DNA of 64,000 bases from JBOFGK01 sp051649085 (GCA_051649085.1 JBOFGK010000058.1:10452-74451), one strand, 5' to 3'. Numbered from the stretch's first letter, positions 44,036-53,769 are shown. Numbers and translations: made by a program. Notes: generated by a model from the sequence alone, not told the origin.

Positions 44036-44174
44036 TTTATTTTTTGCTTGAATTAATTCACGCATTATTTGTTTTATAAATTAGTTTTTTTCACTAAAAA
44101 ACATACAAAACACACTTTAAACACACTTAAATTAGTTATAATTAACATGCATTTAAAACTATAATGGAGGAATA

Positions 44175-44720
44175 ATGTTCGAGCAAAAATATAACATTTT
44201 TCGAAATAACGATATTCACAAATTTAAGCGTAATTTATTAATCTTAATTAGTATCCAATTTACTTTGAGCTTCTTTTTTTTATTTATACCTGTTTTTATC
44301 TCAAATTTACTTATCCACTTAATTGCCCTTAGTTTCATGCTCTTAGGTTTGAGTAAATTAATTCAAGCTACTGCCAAATTAATTAAACGAGAACAAAGTA
44401 TTTTTAACTTTTCACTCTCAATACTACTGATTTTTATTGGTACGTTTATTTTCTATAAACCAGATTTTTGTAGTTATTTTATCATTTATTTAATCGGTTC
44501 GATTCTAATCATAAAAGGATTTTTTCATTTTTTTAAAGATGATCGTACGATTAAACTATTCACAAAAGTTTTAAAAGGAATGTTGCAAATTCTCTTAGGT
44601 CTAGCACTAATTATCCAAATACTTTTACTACCAGCTTTAATTCCGTTTTTCATTGCTATTTTTCTCTTCTTAAATTCTATTTATGAAGTAATATGCTTAA
44701 ACGATTTACTTAATTATTAA
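44175..44720 (+). CDS. DUF308/HdeD-like membrane protein
   Basis: 181 residues with six helices in three pairs; LSFMLLGLSKLIQAT and YLIGSILIIKGFFHFF show the repeating DUF308 pattern (about 20-residue helix plus G-x-x-x-I/L-x-G). HdeD in E. coli relates to acid resistance; in Bacillota the role is unknown. The gene has its own ribosome site (AATGGAGGAATA) and a strong terminator. Confidence 0.82.
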   Translation: MFEQKYNIFRNNDIHKFKRNLLILISIQFTLSFFFLFIPVFISNLLIHLIALSFMLLGLSKLIQATAKLIKREQSIFNFSLSILLIFIGTFIFYKPDFCSYFIIYLIGSILIIKGFFHFFKDDRTIKLFTKVLKGMLQILLGLALIIQILLLPALIPFFIAIFLFLNSIYEVICLNDLLNY

Positions 44721-44727
44721 TTAAATT

Positions 44728-44757
44728 AAAAAAGGATTCGAATTCGAATCCTTTTTT
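44728..44757. terminator. bidirectional terminator
   Basis: An 18-base perfect palindrome (44734-44751) is extended by A-rich left and T-rich right flanks. It ends the DUF308 transcript and can stop the convergent ATPase transcript after it crosses the tandem repeat. Confidence 0.85.
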
Positions 44758-44760
44758 TTA

Positions 44761-44950
44761 TATTTTAGTTTATTATTTTTATTTGTGTTTCTAATTTATA
44801 TTTTAGTTTATTATTTTTATTTGTATTTCTAGTTTATATTTTAGTTTATTATTATTATTTGTATTTCTAGTTTATATTTTAGTTTATTATTTTTATTTGT
44901 ATTTCTAGTTTATATTTTAGTTTATTATTTTTATTTGTATTTCTAGTTTA
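44761..44950. repeat. 38-bp tandem repeat, five copies
   Basis: Units begin at 44761, 44799, 44837, 44875 and 44913 and the array ends at 44950. Copy 1 differs at two bases, copy 3 at one, and the others are identical. It is nearly G+C-free. The last three bases are the stop codon of the P-type ATPase, so the array is the 3' untranslated region of that mRNA. Confidence 0.95.
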
Positions 44951-47005
44951 TTGTTTATTATCAATTTTTCTTTTAGTTAATTGATATGCATTTAAAATTG
45001 CAATAATCGAAACCCCAACATCTGCAAAAATTGCTTCAAAAATCGTTGCATATCCGAACAGTGCTAATGCCATGAATGTGAACTTTACTCCTAGAGCTAA
45101 AACGATATTTTGTAAAACAACATTTTTTGTACTCTTTGAAATTTTCCATGCGCTTATCAATTGTTCTGGATTATCATTTACAAGAACAATATCTCCTGCT
45201 TCAATTGCTACATCATTTCCTGCAGCCCCCATTGCAAATCCGATATCAGCTTGTTTGATACATGGCGCATCATTAATCCCATCACCAACAAATGCAACTT
45301 TATTTGTACTTGACGCTAATTTTTGTTCAAGAATTGTAATTTTTTCATGAGCCATTTTTTGTCCATGAAATTCAGTGATATTCAAAGTTTTTGCAACTTG
45401 TTCAACTGCTCTCTTATTATCACCTGATACAATAACTGGTTTTACATTATTTGCTTGTAAAAAATCAATTGTTTCTTTAACACCTTCTTTAATTTTATCA
45501 CCAAGTTCAACTACAACTTGTAAAACATCATTTTTTGTCATATATACAAGCGTATTTGATGAATCAATTTCTTCTGCCTCAGTAAATTTTGCGTTTCCAA
45601 CTTTATATACATCAGAACCAAGTTCAGCCATAATTCCCATTGAAGGTACTTCTTTAATATTATCAAATTCAATTGTATTATAATGGAAATTATCAACAAT
45701 CGCCTTAGCAATTACATGATTTGAATTTGCTTCAATCGAGCAAAGATAATCGATATACTCACTTTCAGGATATTGACTTGTTTGCTTAGATACTGTAAAT
45801 TCTCCTGTTGTTAATGTTCCTGTCTTATCGAAAATAACTGTTTCTATTTTATTGACAGCTTCTAAATATTTTGCACCTTTAACCAAAATTTTATGGTTTG
45901 AGGCAAGACCAACTCCACCAAAATAAGCTAATGGAATTGAAATTACTAATGCACAAGGACAAGAAATTACTAAAAAGATAATTGCTGTTTCAGCCGCATC
46001 ATTGATTGGTGTTCCTAACACCCAAAATTTTACACAGAAGATTATAAATGCAACTATTACAACAATTGGTGTATATACTCTTGCGAATTGTGTAAAGAAT
46101 TGTTCTGTCTCACTCTTATTTGAAGTAGCTTCTTCAACTAGATGAATTATTTTAGATGCATATGAATCTTCATACAATTTAGATACTTCTAATCTAAGTG
46201 GACTACTTAAATTAACTGAACCTGATAAAACTTCATCATCTACTTTTACTGTTTTTGGTTTAGATTCACCATTAATTGCTGCTAAATTTAACGATGATTC
46301 CCCTGAAACAATTACTCCATCAGCAGCAACAATTTCATGTGGTGCAACTACAAGAATATCTCCAATTTCAATTTCAATTGCTGGAATTTCCATCTGTCTG
46401 TCACCACGAATAACTGTCGCCGTATTTGGTCTAATCTCTAACAATTTATTAATTGAACTTCTTGATTTATTAACTGCTAAATCTTGTAAGTACTCACCTA
46501 CTTGGAAAAAGACAATTATCATTACAGCTTCACTATATTCGCCGATCATAAATGCAGCAACTGTTGCAATAATCATTAAGACATTTTCATCAAAGAATAT
46601 TTTTTTTTGGATATTCTTATATGCTTTGTTCATTATTCCATGTGCTAATAAAATATATGAAGCAATGTATAGCCCAAATATATTCAATTCAAATTGGTTT
46701 ATAAGAAAAACCACCAATCCAATTATGTACAATAAATGTTTTAATTCAAAATATAATTTTGTTTTCGGTTGAATTTCTTCTTGTAATCTTGGATTAGTTC
46801 CCTGTAAATAAACATCTGGTTCTATTTCTTGAATAATAGCTGTAAGTTCACTAACTGAATATTCATAATCACTTATAAGCATTAATTTTTTTCCTATAAA
46901 ATCAATACCTGCAGTTTGTATATCATTTCGTTTCATTAAAAATTGTTCTATTTTTGTTGCACAACTTGGACAATCTAAGTTGTTAATAATAAATGAAATT
47001 TTCAT
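44948..47005 (-). CDS. Zn/Cd/Pb-type P1B ATPase
   Basis: 685 residues. An N-terminal HMA domain with LDCPSCATKIE (metal Cys pair), the TGES-type actuator motif (NGESKPKTV), the transmembrane metal site SCPCALVISIPLAYFGG, DKTGTLTTGEF with the phosphorylated Asp, and GDGINDAPCIKQADIGFAMG. The CPC followed by ALVIS and a late-helix Asp (FEAIFADVGVSIIAILNA) fit the Zn2+/Cd2+/Pb2+ exporters (ZntA/CadA). No CadC/ArsR repressor gene is adjacent. Its 3' end runs into the 38-bp repeat array. Confidence 0.93.
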   Translation of the reverse strand: MKISFIINNLDCPSCATKIEQFLMKRNDIQTAGIDFIGKKLMLISDYEYSVSELTAIIQEIEPDVYLQGTNPRLQEEIQPKTKLYFELKHLLYIIGLVVFLINQFELNIFGLYIASYILLAHGIMNKAYKNIQKKIFFDENVLMIIATVAAFMIGEYSEAVMIIVFFQVGEYLQDLAVNKSRSSINKLLEIRPNTATVIRGDRQMEIPAIEIEIGDILVVAPHEIVAADGVIVSGESSLNLAAINGESKPKTVKVDDEVLSGSVNLSSPLRLEVSKLYEDSYASKIIHLVEEATSNKSETEQFFTQFARVYTPIVVIVAFIIFCVKFWVLGTPINDAAETAIIFLVISCPCALVISIPLAYFGGVGLASNHKILVKGAKYLEAVNKIETVIFDKTGTLTTGEFTVSKQTSQYPESEYIDYLCSIEANSNHVIAKAIVDNFHYNTIEFDNIKEVPSMGIMAELGSDVYKVGNAKFTEAEEIDSSNTLVYMTKNDVLQVVVELGDKIKEGVKETIDFLQANNVKPVIVSGDNKRAVEQVAKTLNITEFHGQKMAHEKITILEQKLASSTNKVAFVGDGINDAPCIKQADIGFAMGAAGNDVAIEAGDIVLVNDNPEQLISAWKISKSTKNVVLQNIVLALGVKFTFMALALFGYATIFEAIFADVGVSIIAILNAYQLTKRKIDNKQ

Positions 47006-47104
47006 TCCTCCTCCAATCTATACACCAAGTATAACATATTTATTAACAGGTTGCAAATTAAATACCTATTTTTCAAAAAAATACTTCATTTTCATATTTT
47101 TGAC

Positions 47105-47488
47105 TTATTTTAACTGTTTTTCAATCAATTCTAAATTAGCATTTCCTAAAATCTCATCTTCGATTTGAACTACTGGTGCAAGTGAACAAATTCCCATACA
47201 CTTACTTGCACTTACGTCAATTTTTTGCGTAGCACTCGCTGCTTTTAACTGATCAAATAATTTTTTCCCACCACATACCATACAGCTGTTTCCTAAACAA
47301 ATTTCAACTTTTTGCTCCTGTTCATTTACTATTTCTTTTTTAGTAAATCTCGCATAAAAAGTGATGATTGACTCAATCTTAGCTTCCGTTTCTGAATATT
47401 TTTGAGCAAGTTCACTTATTTGCTCCTTTGTAATAAAACCCTGATTCATTTGTAATTCATCCATTTCTGTAATTAATTGTTGATTCAT
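47105..47488 (-). CDS. NuoE-like thioredoxin-fold [2Fe-2S] protein
   Basis: 127 residues. The four Cys of the NuoE/HydA-type [2Fe-2S] site are visible: CLGNSC (two, four residues apart) and CMGIC later (SKCMGICSLAPVVQIEDEI). The N-terminal helices match the 24-kDa subunit. Normally it partners a NuoF-like flavoprotein; none is in the window, so the partner must be elsewhere or it acts alone. Confidence 0.87.
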   Translation of the reverse strand: MNQQLITEMDELQMNQGFITKEQISELAQKYSETEAKIESIITFYARFTKKEIVNEQEQKVEICLGNSCMVCGGKKLFDQLKAASATQKIDVSASKCMGICSLAPVVQIEDEILGNANLELIEKQLK

Positions 47489-47576
47489 TTAACTCCTTTT
47501 ACAATTGTCTATTTATTGATTCTATAACTATTATACTCTTTTTTTAAGTGATAGGTCATTTAGTGCATACAAAAAG

Positions 47577-47606
47577 AATGAAAGAACTCTTTTGAGTTCT
47601 TTCATT
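47577..47606 (-). terminator. terminator of the acc-fab operon
   Basis: A 13-bp perfect stem (47577-47589 with 47594-47606) and 4-base loop. On the minus strand it is followed by CTTTTTG. It lies about 50 bases past fabZ. Confidence 0.85.
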
Positions 47607-47659
47607 AATTAACAGTTTTGTTAACTTGAATATAGTTGAGTGTTTTATTTTTCACAAGA

Positions 47660-48091
47660 CTAATTTGTCCCGATTGCAAATTTAAGTTCACCTTGTGCAA
47701 CTACTTTTCCGTCAACTAATGCTTTTCCTTCACCAATTCCAATTGAACCTTTAATTTTAGTCATTGTAATTTCTAAACGAATAACATCTCCAGGTATTAC
47801 TTGACGTTTAAATTTAAAATTATTAATTCCTGCAAAAAAAGCAATTTTTCCTTTAAATTCATCTTGCATTAATAAACAAACCGCACCTACTTGAGCTAAT
47901 GCTTCGACAATTAATACACCAGGCATTACATGATGTTCAGGAAAATGTCCTTGAAAAAAGTATTCATTTTGAGTTACTGCTTTAATTCCAACACCACTTA
48001 CTCCTGGTTCACCATCAATTATACGATCAACTAGTACGAATGGATAACGATGAGGAATTATTTCTAAAATTTGATTACTATTTAGCTTCAT
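47660..48091 (-). CDS. fabZ: 3-hydroxyacyl-ACP dehydratase
   Basis: 143 residues from the ATG at 48091, four bases after AAGGAG; the frame is open further, but the extension is fabF-overlapping noise. PHRYPFVLVDRI and GHFPEHHVMPGVLIVEALAQVGAV (partly shown) are the hot-dog-fold dehydratase signature with the catalytic His and Glu. It dehydrates 3-hydroxyacyl-ACP. It is the last gene of the operon and overlaps fabF by 14 bases. Confidence 0.95.
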   Translation of the reverse strand: MKLNSNQILEIIPHRYPFVLVDRIIDGEPGVSGVGIKAVTQNEYFFQGHFPEHHVMPGVLIVEALAQVGAVCLLMQDEFKGKIAFFAGINNFKFKRQVIPGDVIRLEITMTKIKGSIGIGEGKALVDGKVVAQGELKFAIGTN

Positions 48092-49310
48092 CATACTCCT
48101 TGAATAAAAGCATTGAATTGTGTCCACCAAATCCAAGTGAAGTTGAAATTCCATATTCAAGTTCTACATGCTTTGTTTCAAGGGCAATGTCAATATTTAA
48201 TTCAGGATCTACAACTTGTGTATTAATTGTGGGAGTAACAATATTTTCGTTAATTGATTTCATCATAATAATCGCTTCAACGGCCCCTGCTGCTCCTAGT
48301 AAATGACCAGTCATTGATTTAGATGATGTAATGTTTAAACCATCTTTATGGTCTTTGAAAATTTCATTAATTATTTTACATTCTGTTTTTTCATTAAGTG
48401 GTGTACTTGTTCCATGTACATTTATATACTTAATTTTAGCTAAATCTGTTCCATCAACTAATTTATTCATTGCATAAATTGCTGCTTTTCCTTCTGGGTC
48501 TGGTGCTGTTATATGACTTGCATCACATGATGTGAAATATCCTTTAACTTCACCTAATATTTTAGCCCCACGAGCAATTGCATGTTCATATTCTTCAAGT
48601 ACTAGTGCACCAGCACCTTCTCCCATTACAAATCCATGACGCTCTACATCAAATGGAATTGAAGCACGATTAGGATCAGTTGCATTTGATAAAGCTCTAA
48701 GATTGTTGAAACCTGAAAGTCCAATATAGTTTACTGATGCTTCACTTGCACCGGCAACTACGACTTTACATATTCCGTTTTGAATGTTATTAAATGCTTG
48801 ACCAATCGAATCTGTTCCACTTGCACATGCCGTTACAACTGTAAAACAAGGTCCTTTTAATCCTAAATCAATTGCAACATTACCAGATACTAAATTAACA
48901 ATTGCGTTTGGTATAAAGTGTGGTGAAACACGGTTATAACCTTTTTCATTGGCTTTAGTTATTTCTTGTTGAATTGTGTAAATTCCTCCAATTCCTGAAG
49001 AAACAATTGTCCCAATTGAGTAGCGATCTTCAACTTGATCTAAATTTGCTTGTTCGTACGCTTGACGAGCAGCTACAACCGCATATTGAATTACTGGATC
49101 CAAATTACGTGCTTCTTTTTTCGAAAAATGCTCAAGTGGATCATAGCCTTTTAAGGTTCCCGCTACGTGAACTCCCATTGACTCTAAGATTTCGTCATTT
49201 AGTTTAACAATTCCATTTGTACCTGCCACTGCATTTGTCCATGTTTCTTCAACATTACTTCCAATCGGGTTTATTGTTCCCATTCCTGTTATTACGACAC
49301 GTTTTTGCAT
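48078..49310 (-). CDS. fabF: 3-oxoacyl-ACP synthase II
   Basis: 410 residues, KAS II. The active-site triad is in VVTACASGTDS (Cys), NVHGTSTPLNEKTE (His) and SKSMTGHLLGAAGAVE (His). It extends acyl-ACP with malonyl-ACP. No fabH is present in this operon, so chain initiation depends on another locus. The start overlaps the fabG stop by one base. Confidence 0.97.
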   Translation of the reverse strand: MQKRVVITGMGTINPIGSNVEETWTNAVAGTNGIVKLNDEILESMGVHVAGTLKGYDPLEHFSKKEARNLDPVIQYAVVAARQAYEQANLDQVEDRYSIGTIVSSGIGGIYTIQQEITKANEKGYNRVSPHFIPNAIVNLVSGNVAIDLGLKGPCFTVVTACASGTDSIGQAFNNIQNGICKVVVAGASEASVNYIGLSGFNNLRALSNATDPNRASIPFDVERHGFVMGEGAGALVLEEYEHAIARGAKILGEVKGYFTSCDASHITAPDPEGKAAIYAMNKLVDGTDLAKIKYINVHGTSTPLNEKTECKIINEIFKDHKDGLNITSSKSMTGHLLGAAGAVEAIIMMKSINENIVTPTINTQVVDPELNIDIALETKHVELEYGISTSLGFGGHNSMLLFKEYDEAK

Positions 49311-50044
49311 TATATCATTCCTCCATCGATAATAAATGTTTGTCCTGTTACAAAACTTGCTTGATCACTTCCTAAAAAGTAAATTGCATTTGCAACTTCT
49401 TCTGCAGTCCCTAAACGACTCAGAGCAATTTGACTTAAAATATTAGTTTTAATCTCTTCTGGTAAACCATCTGTCATATTTGTTTGAATGAAACCAGGTG
49501 CTACACAATTCACACGAATATTTTTACGTCCATATTCTTTAGACATTGATTTACTCATCGTAATTAATCCAGCTTTTGCTGCTGCATAGTTTGCTTGACC
49601 TAAGTTTCCACTTATTCCAACAACTGATGAAACATTAACGATTGAACCTGTTCTTGCACGCGACATTTTCTTTAAAAATGCTTTTGAGCAAAGAAATGCT
49701 CCAACTAAATTAACGTCTAAAACTTCTGTAAAGTCAACTTTTGACATTTTCATCACTAACATATCTTTTGTAATTCCACCATTGTTAACTAATACATCAA
49801 TTTGTGGATAAAGCTCATATGCAAAATCAACTGCTTGATTAATACTTGCCTCATCACTTAAATTCATTTGAACATGATCTACTTTAATTTGGTAGTTAGT
49901 TTCAAATTCAGTCTTCAAAGCAACTGCTCCTGCATTGTTAGAATTATACGTAATTACTAAGTTATATCCTTCTTTAGCAAATTTTTCACTTACTGCTTTT
50001 CCAATTCCTGTCGCCCCACCTGTAATAAATACTACTTTTGACAT
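49310..50044 (-). CDS. fabG: 3-oxoacyl-ACP reductase
   Basis: 244 residues, short-chain dehydrogenase. TGGATGIGKAVSEKF binds NADPH, VNNGGITKD and NVSSVVG hold the catalytic Asn and Ser, and YAAAKAG the Tyr-Lys pair. It reduces 3-oxoacyl-ACP. It overlaps fabD by 13 bases. Confidence 0.95.
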   Translation of the reverse strand: MSKVVFITGGATGIGKAVSEKFAKEGYNLVITYNSNNAGAVALKTEFETNYQIKVDHVQMNLSDEASINQAVDFAYELYPQIDVLVNNGGITKDMLVMKMSKVDFTEVLDVNLVGAFLCSKAFLKKMSRARTGSIVNVSSVVGISGNLGQANYAAAKAGLITMSKSMSKEYGRKNIRVNCVAPGFIQTNMTDGLPEEIKTNILSQIALSRLGTAEEVANAIYFLGSDQASFVTGQTFIIDGGMI

Positions 50045-50952
50045 AATTCCTCAACTTTCTGAATGTCTTCAAGCTTTTCAATGTTAATTACTTCGACATT
50101 ACTATCAATTTTTTTTATCATTCCACTTAATGTATTTCCTGGACCAATTTCAATAAAGGTCGTAATTCCATCAGCAATCATTTGTTTAATTTGCGGATAC
50201 CAATTTACGCCAGTTATTAAATGTTTAACCATTTGTTCTTCGATATTTTCAGTTGTATACTTTTGAGCAGTTGTATTCAAATATAAATCCGTTTTCGGCG
50301 CATCTGCCTTAAATTTACTAAGTTCAACTTTAAATAATTCACTAGTTTCACGATATAAACTACTATGGAATGGTCCTGCTACCTTTAATTTCATTATTTT
50401 ACGAACACCAAGTTCTTTTAATTTTGGTAAATCTCTCATAAAATCATCGCTTGTCCCAGACAAAATAACTTGTTGTTCTGTATTGTAATTAGCCACTTCT
50501 AATTTTGAATCAATTGCTTTTAAATGTGCAACTAATTCTTCATATGTCACCTTTAACACCGCATGCATTTCACCTGCCACTTGACTCTCATGCATCAGTT
50601 TTGATCGAATAGCGACGATTTCAATTATTTCTTCAACTGAAAAAATCCCACTTGCACAAAGTGCTGAATATTCACCAAGTGAAAAACCTGCAACTGCATC
50701 TGGTTTGATTTTTTCCGAAATTTGTGCGAAAATTCCTAATTCCATTCCTAAAATTCCCAATTGAGCATTTTGAGTTTCATTTAAAGCAACTGTTTCTTCT
50801 TCATATAAACATGCTTTTAAATTAGGATTTTTCGCGAACAGTAGCGATTGAATTTCTTGATACTTTGTACAGTTTGGTTCATTGAAAAAATCAAATCCCA
50901 TTTGAAAATATTGACTTCCTTGACCTGGAAATACTATTGCAACTTTAGACAC
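50032..50952 (-). CDS. fabD: malonyl-CoA:ACP acyltransferase
   Basis: About 306 residues. I chose the GTG at 50952 (reading as MSKVAIVFPGQGSQ) because GAGGAGGG lies in front; the longer frame to 50973 has no site of its own. The catalytic Ser is in GFSLGEY (usually GHSLGE, here Phe for His) and the second His in AGPFHSSLY. It loads malonyl onto ACP. Confidence 0.94.
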   Translation of the reverse strand: MSKVAIVFPGQGSQYFQMGFDFFNEPNCTKYQEIQSLLFAKNPNLKACLYEEETVALNETQNAQLGILGMELGIFAQISEKIKPDAVAGFSLGEYSALCASGIFSVEEIIEIVAIRSKLMHESQVAGEMHAVLKVTYEELVAHLKAIDSKLEVANYNTEQQVILSGTSDDFMRDLPKLKELGVRKIMKLKVAGPFHSSLYRETSELFKVELSKFKADAPKTDLYLNTTAQKYTTENIEEQMVKHLITGVNWYPQIKQMIADGITTFIEIGPGNTLSGMIKKIDSNVEVINIEKLEDIQKVEELCQK

Positions 50953-52021
50953 TTGGTCCCTCCTCATATTCACGAACTAAATCGTCCATCAATTGTTGAA
51001 CTGGAATAATTTTCTCAATTCTATAACCATTGCTTCCAGTAAAAACAAGACCATTTTCTGTATCTCCTTTAACTGATTGGATTAGTTTATCCGTTATACA
51101 ATAAACAGTTTCAGGTACTTTACCATTACATGGTAGGACACACCCAAGACATTTTTCTACAGGAATATTTCCTTTTTTTAATTCTGTCGTAAATTTATTT
51201 TGAATCGCACGACCAGGATAACCGACTGGACTTGAAACATAATCAATGTCATCCTTTGTCGCTTTAATAAATGCTTGTTTAAATTTAATATCGGCATCAC
51301 ATTCTTCGGTTGCGATAAACTTAGTTGCCATTTGCACACCATCAGCACCCATATCCATAAATTTTCGAATGTCATGACCGTCCCAAACTCCCCCAGCTAC
51401 TAAAATTGGGAATGTATAGTTATTTTCTATACAAAATTTTTTCACATCAGCAAAAATTTCTTCTAATGTTGGGATTGGACGACTTCCACCAATTTCATCA
51501 TATGTTACTCCAAGGTGTCCTCCGGCTTCAGGTCCTTCAATAATCACCGCATCTGGCATTGTATCATATTTCATCATCCATTTACGAATAATTACCTTAA
51601 GCGCTTTTGCGCTTGAAACAATTGGGATATTAGCAACATTTGTTCCTTGTGTATATTTAGGCATATCAAAAGGTAAACCAGCACCTGAAATAATTGCGTC
51701 AACTCCTGATTCAACTGCTTGTTTAGCAAGACCTGCATATTGACGAGAGGCTGTTAAAATGTTAACTGCTAAAAAACCATCAACTTTTTCGCGAACTTTT
51801 TTTACTTCTTCATCAATCGCACGCAGATTTGCTTGATAGCTATGTTTGACATTAATGTAAAAATCTTCATGAACGAATCCGATTTGTGACGCTGAAATTA
51901 CACCCATTCCTCCTGCTTTAATTACTGCACTTGCAAGTGATGAACGAGATACTCCAACTCCCATCCCCCCTTGAATAATTGGTAATTTAATTGTTTTACC
52001 CCTAATTGTAATACTATTCAT
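50945..52021 (-). CDS. FMN-dependent nitronate-monooxygenase/FabK-like oxidoreductase with Cys cluster
   Basis: 358 residues, TIM barrel of the NMO/FabK superfamily (PIIQGGMGVGVSRSSLASAV, EGPEAGGHLG, ILVAGGVWDG, GADGVQMATKF). It differs from its neighbour FabK by a longer chain and a Cys-rich segment CLGCVLPCNGKVPETVYC near residue 312, suggesting a metal or Fe-S site. It lies between fabK and fabD and overlaps both, so it belongs to the fatty-acid operon. It may be a second enoyl reductase, an unsaturated-fatty-acid enzyme or an NMO. Its function is not settled. Confidence 0.85.
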   Translation of the reverse strand: MNSITIRGKTIKLPIIQGGMGVGVSRSSLASAVIKAGGMGVISASQIGFVHEDFYINVKHSYQANLRAIDEEVKKVREKVDGFLAVNILTASRQYAGLAKQAVESGVDAIISGAGLPFDMPKYTQGTNVANIPIVSSAKALKVIIRKWMMKYDTMPDAVIIEGPEAGGHLGVTYDEIGGSRPIPTLEEIFADVKKFCIENNYTFPILVAGGVWDGHDIRKFMDMGADGVQMATKFIATEECDADIKFKQAFIKATKDDIDYVSSPVGYPGRAIQNKFTTELKKGNIPVEKCLGCVLPCNGKVPETVYCITDKLIQSVKGDTENGLVFTGSNGYRIEKIIPVQQLMDDLVREYEEGPSV

Positions 52022-52961
52022 TTATTTTCCTTTCTAACTTAGAAAATACTTCATCAAGTGTACAAATTTCTGCTAAAACTTGCGCAACAGTTTTAATCTC
52101 TTTAATCTCACCGACTACTTGACCGGCCATGAAACTTCCTTCTTTAACATTTCCATCAAAAACAGCTTTACGTAGTGAACCAAGTGTTAAATGCTCTAAT
52201 TCCATTGGATCAACATCTGTAACTTCAAGTTTGGCATATTTACGGGCCATTTGGTTTTTAAGGGCACGAACTGGAACACCTTTAGAACGACCTGTTACAA
52301 TTGTTGAGTTGTCTTTAGCTTTTAAAATTTCTGCTTTGTAATTTTCATGAATTGGACATTCTTCAGTTGCTAATAATACTGTTCCAATTTGAATTCCTTC
52401 TGCTCCTAACGCAATCGCTGCCAAAAATTGACGTGGAGTTGCAATTCCACCAGCTGCAATAACTGGAACATTTACTGCATTAATTACTTGCGGTACAAGT
52501 GTAAGAGTTGTCATTTCACCAACATGACCACCTGACTCTGTCCCTTCAACAATAATTGCATCAACACCCATTCGTTCCATTTTAATTGCATGAACAACTG
52601 AAGGTACAACTGGAAAAATCTTAATTCCTGCTTCATGAATTTTATCAACATAAGGTCCTGGACTTCCAGCACCAGTTGTGATTAATTTCACTCCACGTTC
52701 GATACAGTAATCAATTATCGCTTCAGCAAATGGATTCATCATCATAACATTCACTCCAAAAACTTTTCCCTCTTCAACTAATTCAAATGCTTTATCGATT
52801 TCGACTTTTGCTTGGTCAATTGTCCAACCACCTGTTCCGACAAGTCCGATTCCTCCTGCATTAGCAATAACCGCTGCAAATTCTGCTGTTGCAATATTTG
52901 CCATTCCTCCTTGGATTACAGGATATTTAACTCCAAACTCTTTTTTTAAGTATAAATTCAT
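52014..52961 (-). CDS. fabK: enoyl-ACP reductase II
   Basis: 315 residues. YPVIQGGMANIATAEFAAVIANAGGIG, VNVMMMNPFAEAI, LITTGAGSPGPYV, FPVVPSVVHAIKMERMGVDAIIVEGTESGGHVG (in part) and IAAGGIAT match pneumococcal-type FabK, the FMN/NADH-dependent enoyl reductase that replaces FabI. Reduction of trans-2-enoyl-ACP is the last step of each cycle. FabK-type organisms are normally insensitive to triclosan at this target. Confidence 0.94.
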   Translation of the reverse strand: MNLYLKKEFGVKYPVIQGGMANIATAEFAAVIANAGGIGLVGTGGWTIDQAKVEIDKAFELVEEGKVFGVNVMMMNPFAEAIIDYCIERGVKLITTGAGSPGPYVDKIHEAGIKIFPVVPSVVHAIKMERMGVDAIIVEGTESGGHVGEMTTLTLVPQVINAVNVPVIAAGGIATPRQFLAAIALGAEGIQIGTVLLATEECPIHENYKAEILKAKDNSTIVTGRSKGVPVRALKNQMARKYAKLEVTDVDPMELEHLTLGSLRKAVFDGNVKEGSFMAGQVVGEIKEIKTVAQVLAEICTLDEVFSKLERKINE

Positions 52962-52969
52962 TTCATCTC

Positions 52970-53761
52970 CTAATTTCCAAATTGACTAAATCGATTATAT
53001 CGACGGTTTTTTAATTCAGATTTTGAGATTGACTCTAATCCATCAATTTGTTTTATTATTAATTGTTGTAGTTCTGCTTTACGGCTTGCAACTGCAAGTG
53101 GTGTCAATAATTCATCATTTTCTGAAATGATTTGATCAATAATTTTAAGTTTCAATAAATCATTTGCTTGTATTTTCATTTTCTCAACAGCTTCCGGTGC
53201 TCGCGCTCCATCTTTATAAATAATTGAAGCGAAACCTTCCGGTGAAATTACTGAATAATACGCATTTTCAAACATCATCATATGATCACAAACTGCAATT
53301 CCTAATGCACCACCACTTCCACCTTCTGAAAGTAAAATCGAAATAATTGGAACATTAAGATCTGACATTTCAAATAAGTTAGTGGCAATTGCTTCTCCTT
53401 GTCCACGTTCTTCAGCACCAATTCCTGGATATGCACCAGCTGTATCGACAATTGTGACAATTGGACGATTAAATTTTTCTGCTTGTTTCATTAATCTTAA
53501 GGCTTTACGATATCCTTCTGGATGAGGCATTCCATAATTTTTCTTCAAGCGTTCTTCTTGAGAAATTCCTTTATCTTGGCAAATTATTGTGACTACATGT
53601 TTTCCGATTCTACCGATTCCACCAACGATTGCTTGATCATCACCATATAAACGATCTCCATGTAATTCATAAAATTCATCACAAATTGCTTCTAAAAATT
53701 CAAAACCTTTGACACGTTCATTTGCACGTGCAAGTTGTATTCTTTGGTAGTGTTCATTCAT
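52970..53761 (-). CDS. accA: acetyl-CoA carboxylase carboxyltransferase subunit alpha
   Basis: 263 residues, shorter than the E. coli protein because the N-terminal helical part is reduced. DRLYGDDQAIVGGIGRIGKHVV, GMPHPEGYRKALRLMKQAEKF, TAGAYPGIGAEERGQGEAIA (in part) and SEGGSGGALGIAVCDHMMMFENAYYSVISPEG are diagnostic. With AccD it transfers the carboxyl group from biotin to acetyl-CoA. Confidence 0.95.
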   Translation of the reverse strand: MNEHYQRIQLARANERVKGFEFLEAICDEFYELHGDRLYGDDQAIVGGIGRIGKHVVTIICQDKGISQEERLKKNYGMPHPEGYRKALRLMKQAEKFNRPIVTIVDTAGAYPGIGAEERGQGEAIATNLFEMSDLNVPIISILLSEGGSGGALGIAVCDHMMMFENAYYSVISPEGFASIIYKDGARAPEAVEKMKIQANDLLKLKIIDQIISENDELLTPLAVASRKAELQQLIIKQIDGLESISKSELKNRRYNRFSQFGN

Positions 53762-53769
53762 TTTTCTTC

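Noticed and set aside
44761..44950. CRISPR array
   Set aside because: The units are contiguous without unique spacers, almost G+C-free, and no cas gene is present.
45072..45683. Two plus-strand ORFs of 92 and 102 residues in the P-type ATPase gene
   Set aside because: Antisense shadows of conserved ATPase motifs; no start signals.
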